Part shown: positions 55,245 through 64,000 of the stretch, piece after piece | Position numbering within the stretch: the first letter of the stretch is position 1 | Layout: each line of letters opens with the position of its first letter | Assembly: GCF_905171765.1 (NCBI RefSeq) | Contig: NC_053392.1 | Coordinates: 370,617,442 to 370,681,441 of the forward strand | Length of the DNA stretch: 64,000 bases | From: Bufo bufo | Lineage: Eukaryota; Chordata; Amphibia; Anura; Bufonidae | Direction of reading: 5' to 3' | Notes under the pieces: model-generated | Database searches by the model: none | What the model was told of the DNA's origin: nothing | What the model saw: the letters and a program-made list of their open reading frames with translations, nothing else | Program-made: the position numbers and the translations under genes

Positions 55245-55420
55245 TTAGGGTACACTCCAAAACATTGGGAAAAATAACCTGTGATAACCCCCTCCAGTCG
55301 TGCTAAACACATGTTCAGACAATACACTGGCTGCAGGGCAGGCCAGCACCTCCAAAGCGTAAAGGGGAAGCTCAGACCATGTGCCCAATTTGGAGACCCA
55401 GAAGTTGAAGGGGGCAGACC
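55245..55420 (-). pseudogene. hAT dimerisation (C-terminal) domain relic
   Basis: Minus-strand frame with APFNFWVSKLGTWSELPLYA and LEVLACPAASVLSEHVFSTTGG. This is the hATC domain; SERVFS of the family is SEHVFS here. It is about 1.8 kb downstream of the rest of the transposase, separated by the tandem repeats at 55480-56640 and further non-coding sequence to 57240. Confidence 0.85.
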
Positions 55421-55479
55421 CATCATTCAGTACGTGTAGGTGTGTGCATACATACTGCTCCACCATGTTGCACATCCCC

Positions 55480-56640
55480 GTGATGTCCACGATCCAATTG
55501 GATATCTCTATCAACTTTCAATGTTCTTTTATGCGCCTACCATGGTGATCACGGGTGGCGGGGAATCAGGGTTCCAGGCCGGAGAGGGAGCCTGAGAAGG
55601 GGATTCCATATCGAAGGGAGGTCAATGGATGAAATTAAATGTAATCGAGCGGAAATGTGGGACAAAGTATTGAAGCATAAGCTTCCAAGTTAAGGAGGGA
55701 GCGCGCGGCAATTACCCACTCCCGACTCGGGGAGGTAGTGACGATAAATAACAATACAGGACTTTTAAGATGCCCTGTTATTGGAATGATTAATAAAAAA
55801 TTATAGGGAATGTCACTGGGGTATTTTTGATTTGGAAACATTAGCCAGGAGAGGCCCTGCTGCCACTTTGTTGACTCTAGATAACTTCTGCCTGATCGCA
55901 CGTCCCTCTCACGTCCCTCTCACGTCCATCATCCATTTGGATATCTTCTCTATCAACTTTCTATGTTCTTTTTTGAGCCTACCATGTTGATCACGGTTAT
56001 CGGCGAATCAGGGTTCCACGGTCGGAGGGGGAGCGTGAGAAAGAGAGAACACATCCAAGGGCGGTTAATTGTTTCAAATTAAATATGATAGAGTGGAAAT
56101 ATGGGACAAAGTATTGAAGCACAAATGTGGGACAACTTGTTAAAGTTTAAGCATTAAATGAAAGGAGGTGGCACGCATAAATTAATGCACCTATGCAGAG
56201 CAGGGGTTTCTATTCGGCAAAATTGGTAAAATGTCACCTGACAATGTAACAGACGATTTTTTGAAATTTATGTTCCTGTCACCTATGCAGAGGTGCCCCT
56301 GTGACGTCCACCATCCATTTGGATATCTTCTCTATCAACTTTCAATGTTCTTTTCTGAGCCTACCATGTTGATCACGGTTATCGGTGAATCAGGGTTCCA
56401 CGCCGGAGAGGGAGCGTGAGAAAGAGAGACCACATCCAAGGGAGATAAATGGATGAAATTTTATTTTGATCGAGCAGAAATATGGGAAAAGTTATTGAAG
56501 CGCAAATGTGGAACAAATTATTGAAGCACAAATGTGGGACAAATTATTAAAGCGCAAATGTGGGACAAATTATTAAAGCGCAAATGTGGAACAAATTATT
56601 GAAGCGCAAATGTGGGACAACTTGTTAAAGTTTAAGCATT
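55480..56640. repeat. three tandem units in hAT
   Basis: Units begin near 55480, 55920 and 56305 with ATCCATTTGGATATC-like and TATCAACTTTC(A/T)ATGTTCTTT words, then CCTACCATGTTGATCACGG, GAATCAGGGTTCCACG and GGAAATATGGGACAAA. The third ends in a short array of GAAGCGCAAATGTGGGACAAATTATT (period about 31 bp, 56490-56620). Confidence 0.8.
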
Positions 56641-57240
56641 GAATGAAAGGAGGTGGCGCGCATCAAGTAAAGAAGAATTTCTAAAATTTTATTCCCTGTC
56701 ACCTATGCAGAGCAGGGGTTTATTCACGTCCAAAATTGTAAAATGTTAACCCAAGAATGTAACAGAAAAATTTGTGAAATGTATTAACCTGTCTACTTGG
56801 TAGAGCAGGGGTCTATGACAGAAAAAAATTGTTTAATGTCACACGAAAATGTAAAAGAAAAATGAGTGAAATTTATTAAGCTGTCAACTAGGTAGAGGAG
56901 GGGTATATTACACCCAAAAATTGGTGAATTTCACCCGAAAATATAACAGACAAATTTGGGAATTTTTTTAACCTGTCTACTAGGTATAGCAGTGGTATAT
57001 CACACCCAAAAATTGGTGAATCTCACCTGAAAAAGTAACAGACAAAGAAGTGAAATTACCTAAAATAAAATATGTACAAATCAAAAAAAATAATTGATTT
57101 ATGAGGTGGAGGTCCATATGGACTAGGAGTTTGAGGAGGCGGTGGACGTAGCGATGTAGGTGGAAGTAGCGTTGCAGGAACCCACCCTCGGAGCCACTTG
57201 TGAATGACTGGCCGGAAACCCTATGAAATGATCCCTCTTC
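56641..57240. repeat. short tandem repeats in hAT
   Basis: Four units of about 115 bp share AATTTATTAACCTGTC, ACTAGGTAGAGCAGGGGT and CACCCGAAAATGTAACAGA-like words. 57085-57180 then repeats the block at 55105-55190 (AGGAGGCGGTGGATGTGGCG). Confidence 0.65.
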
Positions 57241-57249
57241 CTCCTCCTC

Positions 57250-59600
57250 CTATGCCACATCCTCTTCCATCATCGCCAGCAGCGTTTTTTCAAGGAGGCA
57301 TAGAAGTGGGATAGTAACGCTGAGAACAGTGTTATCGGCACTGGCCATGTTGGTGGAGTACTCAAAACAGCGCAGCAAGGAACTTAGGTCTCGCATGGAG
57401 GCCCAGTCATTGGTGGTGAAGTGGTGCTGTTCCGCCGAGCGACCCCCCCGGGCGAGCTGCAGCTGAAACTCCACTATCGCCTGCTGCTGCTCGCACAGTC
57501 TGGCCAGCATGTGCAAGGTGGAGTTCCACCTTGGGGGCACGTCGCATATGAGGCGGTGAGCGAGAAGGCCGAAGTTATGCTGCAGTGCTGACAGGCGAGC
57601 AGCAGCAGGGTGAGAATGCCGAAAGTGCGCACAGACGGCCCGCGCTTTATACAGCATCTCTGACATATCAAGGTAATTTTTAAGGAATCTCTGCACCACC
57701 AAATTCAGCACATGCGCCAATCAAGGGATGTGCGTCAAACCGGCTAGTCCCAGAGCTGCTACGAGATTTCGCCCATTATTGCACACTACTAGGCTGGGCT
57801 TGAGGCTCACTGGCACCAACCACACATCAGTCTGTTGTTCCATGCCCGTCCACAGCTCCTGCGTGGTGTGGGGTTTGCCCCCCAAACAGATAAGTTTTAA
57901 AACTGCCTGATGTCGTTTACCCCTGGCTGTGCTGAAGTTAGTGGTGAAGGTGTTACGCTGACCGTGAGGAGCCGGTAGAGGACGAGGAAGCGGAGTAGGA
58001 GGAGGAAGCAACAGGAGGCAAACTGAAGTGCCCTGCAATCCTCGGTGGTGGAAGGACATGCACCAAACTGCTATCCGCCTCAGGCCCAGCCGCCACTGCA
58101 TTTACCCAGTGTGCTGTTATGGCGATATAACGTCCCTGACCATGCTTACTGGCCTATGTATCCGTAGTGAGGTGCACCTTGCCACAGATGGCGTTGCACA
58201 GTGCACACCTGATTTTGTCCCCCACTTGGTTGTGCAGGGAAGGGATGGCTCGCCTGGAAAAGTAGTGGCGGCTGGGCACGACGTACTGTGGGACAGCCAC
58301 TGCCATAAGGCCTTTAAAACTCTCCATCTCCACCAGACGGAATGACAGCATTTCAAAGGCCAGTAATTTAGAAATGCTGGCATTCAGGGCCAAGGATCGC
58401 AGGTGGGTAGGGGGGTACTTCCTCTTCCGCTCCAGCGTTTGGGAGATGGAGAGCTGAACGCTTCCGTGGGACATTGTGGAGATGCTTGGTGACCCAGGTG
58501 GTGGTGTTGCTGGCAGATCCTCTGTTTGCAAGGTGGCAGGTGGCACTGTCACTCCAGGGGTGGATGAAGAGGCCAAGACTGCAGCAGAAGAGGAAGCAGG
58601 AGGAGCCAGAGACCTTTCTTGGTTTTTGAGGTGTCTACTCCAATGCAGCTCGTGCTTTGCACTTAAATGCCTGGTCATGCAGGTTGTGCTCAGTTGGGGA
58701 ACGTTTATGCCTCGCTTCAGGTTCTGATTGCACAGCGTGCAAACCACTCGTGTCTTGTCGTCAGCACATTGTCTGAAGAACTGCCACGCCAGGGAAATCC
58801 TTGGAGCTGGCTTTGGGGTGCTCGGTTCCTTGCTGCGGTGGGCAATAGCAGGCGTACTGTCTAGGGGACGGCCGCTCCGCTTTTGCACCCTGCTCCCTCT
58901 TCTGCTGTGCTGATGGCTCTGTGTGACCACCGCCTCTTCCTCCGAACTACACAGGTCACTCGCATGACTTTGATTCCATGTGGGGTCGAGGACCTCATCG
59001 TCCTCCACATCATCTTCCACCCAGTCTTCACCCCTGCCCTCCTGTCGGTCTGCACACTTTCGAAAGCCCCAGCAGTTTGCACCTGTGTTTCTTCATCATC
59101 CGAGACGTGCTGCGATGGTCCTCCCATGTACTCATCTTGAAAAATAAGTGGTTGGGCATCGGTGCACTCAATCTCTTCCACTTCTGGGGCAGGGATAGGT
59201 GGATGGCCCTGGGAAACCCTGCTAACATAGTCATCAAAAAGCAGAAGAGACTGCTGCATGACTTGGGGCTCAGACTGCCTGGCTGATTTGTAAGGGGGTG
59301 AGGTGAAAGACTGATGGACATCGGCTGCAGGTACCAACTCTGATCTTTCAGCAGGAGACTGGGTGGGAGACAATGTGAAGGAACTGGAGGCACTGTCAGC
59401 AACCCAATCTACTATCGCCTCTGGCCTCACCATTCGTAGAGCCGCATTAGGCCTGACCAAATACCGCTGCAGGTTCTGTCGCTTACTCGCACCTGAGGAA
59501 GGGGTTTCACTTGTGCGTGTAGCTGGCACAGATCGACCACGTCCTCTCCCTGCAACAGGAGCTCCACCAGCAGCACCACGACCTGGACCACGTCCCTTAT
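57250..59600 (-). pseudogene. ZBED-type hAT transposase, decayed
   Basis: N-terminus at 58861-59529 (SKRQNLQRYLVRPNAALR, acidic tail). BED finger about 58640-58760: QFFRQCADDKTRVVCTLCNQ to CMTRHLSAKH (C-x2-C, H-x4-H). Then KVHLTTDT (58155) followed by a stop, continuing GQGRYIAITAHWVN. LVVCNNGRNLVAALG (the usual D is N), LAHVLNLVVQRFLKNY, then CDVPPRWNSTLHMLARLCEQ (57500-57540) and VTIPLLCLLEKTL. Frameshifts near 58900-59000 and stops near 57720 and 58150. The closest relative in the window is 24480-29745. The hATC domain follows at 55245. Confidence 0.9.
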
Positions 59601-59659
59601 TTTGAAGCTCTCCTCATAGTTCCCAAATTTAGAATCTTGCCCTAAATGGGTGTTCAATT

Positions 59660-60600
59660 AATAGCATAATAGAACGACAGTTTGTAAAGGTTGTATCTCA
59701 CACATACAGATCCAGACTAGGCCGCAATTTAAGTTTTTTGCCCAAAATGGCTGTTTTTGAAATAACAGAATAGAACCACAGTATGTAAAGTGTGTATCTC
59801 ACACGTACAGATCCAGACTAGGCTGCAATTAAAGTTTTTTGATCAAAATGGCTGTTTTTGAAATAACAGAATAGAACCACGGTATCTAAAGTGTGTATCT
59901 CAAACAGAATATGACAGCAGTATATAACCCTTGAATTTCACACGTGCTGATGCAGCAAGGGCTGTAAAATTGTGCATTTTGCCAAAAAAGGGTGTTTTAT
60001 TAATAGAAGAATATAACCACAGTATCTAAAGTGTGTATCTCACATGTACAGCTCCAGACTAGGCCGCAATTTAAGTTTGTTTAATAACAGAATATGACAG
60101 CAGTATATAACCCTTGAATTTCACACGTGCTGATGCAGAAAGGGCTGTAAAATTGTGTATTTTGCCAAAAAAGGGTGTTTTTTAAAACCCAGAAAATAAT
60201 GGCTGTATTTCTAGCTTAAATTGCACACTGACTAATCCTGCAAAGGCACCAAATGTTGGATATTGCCAAAAATTAGTTTTTTCAAAGCCAGAATTTTTTT
60301 AAAATTTTTAAAACTTGTTTTTAACAATCACAGATGCAGCAAGGGCTGCAATATTAAGTACTTTGCAAAAAAAGGGTGTTTTTTTACTAACAGAATATGA
60401 AAGCTGTATATAACAATTGAATTTCACACGTGCAGATGCAGCAAGGGCTGTAAAATAGTGTATTTTGCACAAAAAGGGTGTTTTTAAAAACCCTGAATTA
60501 TGGCTGTATTTCTAGCTTAAATTGCACACTGACTAATCCTGCAAAGGCACCAGATGTTCGATATTGCCGAAAAAAGGGTGTTTTTTTTAAAACCAGATTA
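59660..60600. repeat. hAT subterminal repeats, about 120-bp unit
   Basis: Seven or so units share GTGTATCTCACACGTACAGA, CCAGACTAGGC(C/T)GCAATT and AATAACAGAATA(G/T)(A/G)ACC, with a related subtype around GCTGATGCAGCAAGGGCTGT and AAAAAGGGTGTTTTT. They lie between the transposase and the right terminus. Confidence 0.85.
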
Positions 60601-61179
60601 TTAGTGCAGTATTTCAAGCTTGGATTTGAATGTCACAAAAGCACACATGCTGTGCTGGTGCACTGAGCTTGCATAAAATGGCCGCCGCCGCCTACCTAAC
60701 TAGCAGACAGATGAAAGTTATTTTTCTCTGTCACTGGGCTCAGGGCAGGGTAAAAAGATTCTGCACTGCACCCACACAACTAAATCTATGTAGATCGCTG
60801 AGTTCAATTGGAGTTCTGATTAAAGATTCTGTCCTATTCTCTCCCTCACAGCAGCAGCATCCTATCCCTACACTAGTAAGAGCAGAGTGACGTGCAGCAC
60901 TACGTGACTCCAGCTTATATAGAGGCTGGGTCACATGCTGCACTGGCTAATCACAGCCATGCCATTAGTAGGCATGGCTGTGATGGTTTCTAAGGGCACA
61001 GAGTTAAACTCTTGTTGATTGGCTGCTCTGCAGCCTTTCAAAAAGCACCAAGAAATCGCCAAACAACGAACCCGAACTTTTACTGAAATGTTGTGGTTCT
61101 GGTCCGTGGTCCAAAAATCCTAAAGTTCGGTACGAACGCGAACTTTACAGTTCGGGTTCACTCAACCCTATCCATGACT

Positions 61180-61925
61180 ACAGATGGCTACCCCATTCTC
61201 CAATCAGGTCTTTGAGTAACCTGGTGACCCGATCGCAGATTGAAGTCCTGATATAGACTACACCAATCAAAGGGTTAACAGCCAGCATTGGAGCATCCTT
61301 AAACCCCAGTTGTGAGAAAGGACCCTAAGCCAAGAACCAGAACTGCTACTAACAGACGGTTCTTAGTGCAACCATTATCCCCCTCTACTATAGCAACGCC
61401 AGAAGACATTGCTGCAGACTGAGACTGTGCACTGCCTGGCATCAAAATACAGTGGGCGTCCTTTATGGTACACAGAATGTTTGTTTGACTACACATTCCT
61501 CCACAGCTGTCCATTGAAACACAACTTTTTAAGCATCTTTTTCACTCCAAAGCTACATTTGGGTGGCCATCCTTCTGCAGCCATGCAGAATAAAAAATTA
61601 TATTACTCACAAATCATTAACATGAAGAAAAAACTGCCAAGTTCTTAGCAATTAATCTTTGCTATGCACCATAGAACCATGGTAATCACATTTCATCCGA
61701 GAGTTTACAGGGGGACTAACAAGCTTAGACTAGTTTATATATGCATAACCTTGTAGAAGCCATTTGTTATTATGGCTTCTGTTAAGATTACGCAAAAAAA
61801 TGCTTTGCGTAGTACATAAAATCCTCTGCTACTTTACCAAATACCCTTATTATGATAAATCATCACATTTACATATTATACATTATTAATGGCTCACAAA
61901 AATAAAAGATATTGCAACTGCCAAT
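61180..61925. other. unassigned, probably host-side flank
   Basis: Continuous with the sequence left of 54823 once the hAT is removed. No gene or repeat recognised. The frames at 61299-61648 show no motif. Confidence 0.35.
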
Positions 61926-62395
61926 TACCGTATTTTCCACTTTATAAGATTCACTTTTTCCCCCCCAAAAGTGTGGGGAAATGGCCTTGCGTCTTATAAA
62001 GCGAATAGAGCAGTATTACATGGCTGGCACTTTTAAGGCCGTGCTGTGCTGCATAGGCATAGTGGTCTGTGATGTAGCAGTGACATGTAAACAGGAGCGC
62101 TATCAGAGTAGTAGTTGCTGCACTGGAGGCGGGGCCCGGTAAAAGAACTCATCACATGCAAAGTGCATGCAGCAGCCCCTAGTAGTGCTGTTTTGCTAAA
62201 CTACCAATCATCACTTATTTGTAAGCAGTACTGACTATGCACGCAGCGGGCAGGCCGGCAGCGCACGTCACTCACTAAGTCACCCTCCGGCTCCGCCCAC
62301 TTCATTAATGAAGTCTGCAGGGCATTTGCATGAGTAAGTGAGTGACGTGCGCTGCCGGCCTGCCCGCTGCAGGCATTGTCAGTACTGCTTACAAA
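61926..62395. mobile_element. CATAAGACGCA-type element with palindrome
   Basis: TACCGTATTTTCCAC and GCGTCTTATAAAGCGAATAG lie at 61926-62008, as in the copies near 1032 and 13509. Downstream, 62221-62392 is a GC-rich palindrome (GTAAGCAGTACTGAC and complement) with GTGAGTGACGTGCGC CRE-half words. Whether both are one element is uncertain. Confidence 0.55.
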
Positions 62396-62397
62396 TA

Positions 62398-62736
62398 GTG
62401 TTGGGTGCGAATATTCGAATAGCGAATATTAATTGCGAATATCGGCACTTCGAGAATTCGAGAATATTTAGAATATAGTGATATATTCGTATTTTTGAGT
62501 ATTCTAGTTTTTTCTTTTCATCTGAACCCATGATCCCTCCCTGCTTCTTGCTTGTGGGCCAATGAGAAGGCTTCAATGTCTTTTTCTGAGCTTAGCAACA
62601 TCCCTAGCAACCATTATAATTATAAGAACCTCCCCAGCAGCCATTTTCTACAGTTTTTTAAGTTCTGAGAGAGACAGCAGTGTCATTTCTGTGCTCTGTG
62701 CTTTCCACTCATTACATTAGATAGATAGTTAGATAG

Positions 62737-62739
<3 letters not shown>
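62398..62739 (+). mobile_element. hAT left-end fragment
   Basis: TAGTGTTGGGTGCGAATATT, followed by GAATATTAATTGCGAATATC and similar words, is a frog hAT terminus. Downstream TTCTGAGAGAGACAGCAGTG lies in its usual 5' region. It ends in the AT array. Confidence 0.55.

Positions 62740-62786
<47 letters not shown>
62740..62786. repeat. AT microsatellite
   Basis: About 23 AT dinucleotides. Its last TA is the target site of the Tc1 mini-element. Confidence 0.95.
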
Positions 62787-62789
<3 letters not shown>

Positions 62790-63705
62790 TATAGACCAAA
62801 AGTTTGGACACACCTTCTCATTCAAAGTGTTTTCTTTATTTTCATGACTATGAAGGCATCAAAACTATGAATTAACACAGGTGGAATTATATACATAACA
62901 AACAAGTATGAAACAACTGAAAATATGTCATATTCTAGGTTCTTCAAAGTAGCCACCTTTTGCTTTGACTACTGCTTTGCACACTCTTGGCATTCTCTTG
63001 ATGAGCTTCAAGAGGTAGTCCCCTGAAATGGTTTTCACTTCACAGGTGTGCCCTGTCAGGTTTAATAAGTGGGATTTCTTGCCTTATAAATTGGCTTGGG
63101 ACCATCAGTGGCGTTGAGGAGAAGTCAGGTGGATACACAGCTGATAGTCCTACTGAATAGACTGTTAGAATTTGTATTATGACAAGAAAAAAGCAGCTAA
63201 GTAAAGAAAAACGAGTGGCCATCATTACTTTAAGAAATAAAGGTCAGTCAGTCAGCCGAAAAATTGGGAAAAATTTGAAAGTAAGGGCTATTTCACCATG
63301 AAGGAGAGTGATGGGGTGCTGCGCCAGATGACCTGGCCTCCACAGTCACCGGACCTGAACCCAATCGAGATGGTTTGGGGTGAGCTGGACCGCAGAGTGA
63401 AGGCAAAAGAGCCAACAAGTGCTAAGCATCTCTGGGAACTCCTTCAAGACTGTTGGAAGACCATTTCAGGGGACTACCTCTTGAAGCTCATCAAGAGAAT
63501 GCCAAGAGTGTGCAAAGCAGTAATCAAAGCAAAAGGTGGCTACTTTGAAGAACCTAGAATATGACATATTTTCAGTTGTTTCACACTTGTTTGTTATGTA
63601 TATAATTCCACATGTGTTAATTCATAGTTTTTATGCCTTTATAGTCATGAAAATAAAGAAAACTCTTTGAATGAGAAGGTGTGTCCAAACTTTTGGTCTG
63701 TACTG
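62787..63705 (+). mobile_element. Tc1 mini-element, second copy
   Basis: TA flanks (62785-62786, 63706-63707). Ends CAGTATAGACCAAAAGTTTG and complement. Same long inverted repeats and the same internal deletion as 42427-43379, in the opposite orientation. Confidence 0.9.
63179..63564 (+). pseudogene. deleted Tc1 transposase (HTH joined to C-term)
   Basis: Starts MTRKKQLSKEKRVAIITLRN, KGQSVSRKIGKNLKV and stops after about 40 codons at the deletion junction. Beyond it [40 protein letters not shown] and so on to YFEEPRI (63298-63564). The final Glu (NPIE) is kept, but both catalytic Asp blocks are deleted. Confidence 0.85.
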
Positions 63706-63707
63706 TA

Positions 63708-64000
63708 TATATATATTGTAATATGGGGGGAAGATCGCTCCAATAAACCAGGTGCATGAGCCAGCCCAGGGTTAAAGAAAACGGATGTTTATTTTCCAAA
63801 ACGAAAATAGGTACAGCTTCCAGCAGCCAAGGTCCAAACAAACCCAACTTAAAGTCTGCTTAGTTCAGCACAACATAATCAATAGAACAGTCTGTTCAAA
63901 AATAAAGGTATTTTTACCCTGGGTTCCTTTTAGTCCATGGTAGATTCCAGTCGGCTCTCCTGCCAAACTTTCCATATGTCCTCAGTTTGCATTTCTGTTC
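63708..64000. other. unassigned end of window
   Basis: A short sequence with AATAAACC near 63742 and AATAAAGG near 63901. It may belong to a retroelement end that continues beyond the window. The minus-strand frame at 63617-63847 has no motif. Confidence 0.3.

Larger units (their letters stand above)
54831..61171 (-). mobile_element. hAT transposon, 6.3 kb, both ends present
   Basis: Left end AGAGTTGAGCGGACACCTGG with a TTCGGGTTCGG block; right end, as complement, ATAGGGTTGAGTGAACCCGA. The 8-bp duplication TCATGACT/CCATGACT (54823-54830, 61172-61179) differs at one base. Contents from left: a hAT C-terminal domain relic, three tandem units (55480-56640), other A/T repeats to 57180, the transposase (57250-59600) and subterminal repeats (59660-60600). 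Dead by stops and frameshifts. Confidence 0.9.

Noticed and set aside
59660..60600. CRISPR-like array
   Set aside because: Units are long (about 120 bp), diverged and without unique spacers, in a vertebrate hAT; subterminal repeats.

Overview
This window reads as transposon-packed, non-genic DNA from a vertebrate, most likely an anuran amphibian. No host gene, exon, rRNA or functional tRNA could be supported. What is recognisable is a dense, nested set of mobile elements: Tc1/mariner, hAT, piggyBac, Harbinger-type and TTAA-type MITEs, CR1-like LINEs, a Penelope-like element and LTR retroelements. This mixture of DNA-transposon superfamilies together with CR1 and a GIY-YIG Penelope element is typical of frogs. 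The species is an inference from repeat content, not from a host gene.

Layout. 1-3.4 kb: foldback elements, a CATAAGACGCA-type element with a minisatellite and a 482-bp palindrome, and piggyBac and Tc1 fragments. 3.4-7.9 kb: a piggyBac-like element with TTAA ends, a broken transposase on the minus strand, an 11-codon minisatellite and an inserted solo LTR. 8.0-9.35 kb: a Tc1 fragment and an 836-bp near-perfect palindrome. 10.4-11.1 kb: a second solo LTR. 12.0-18.4 kb: a four-level nest, with a small MITE split by a 6.1-kb hAT, which is split by a CR1 fragment, which is split by a Tc1 and a Harbinger-type MITE. 19.4-22.3 kb: two Harbinger-type MITEs. 22.5-24.2 kb: a full-length Tc1.

24.5-30.7 kb: a ZBED-type hAT transposase relic interrupted by a complete 2.9-kb coding-free LTR retrotransposon with 5-bp target duplications. 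31.4-37.5 kb: hAT promoter fragments, then a Penelope-like reverse transcriptase/GIY-YIG gene cut in two by a 2.8-kb hAT with an exact 8-bp target duplication. 38.2-41.2 kb: a Tc1 and a compact hAT. 41.5-47.6 kb: MITEs, a Tc1 mini-element and a second Tc1 of the 22.5-kb family. 48.4-49.6 kb: a CR1-like ORF1 relic split by an LTR-like block. 49.6-54.8 kb: hAT ends, a Tc1 relic and microsatellites. 54.8-61.2 kb: a complete 6.3-kb hAT with a decayed transposase. 61.9-64 kb: foldbacks and a second Tc1 mini-element.

No element appears able to move on its own, because every transposase or RT frame seen is broken. Signs of former activity are good: exact target duplications on many copies, about 2% LTR divergence, and two mini-elements sharing one internal deletion. 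The most notable cross-cutting pattern is that exact TGACGTCA (CRE/ATF) octamers occur on the arms of palindromic elements from several unrelated families.
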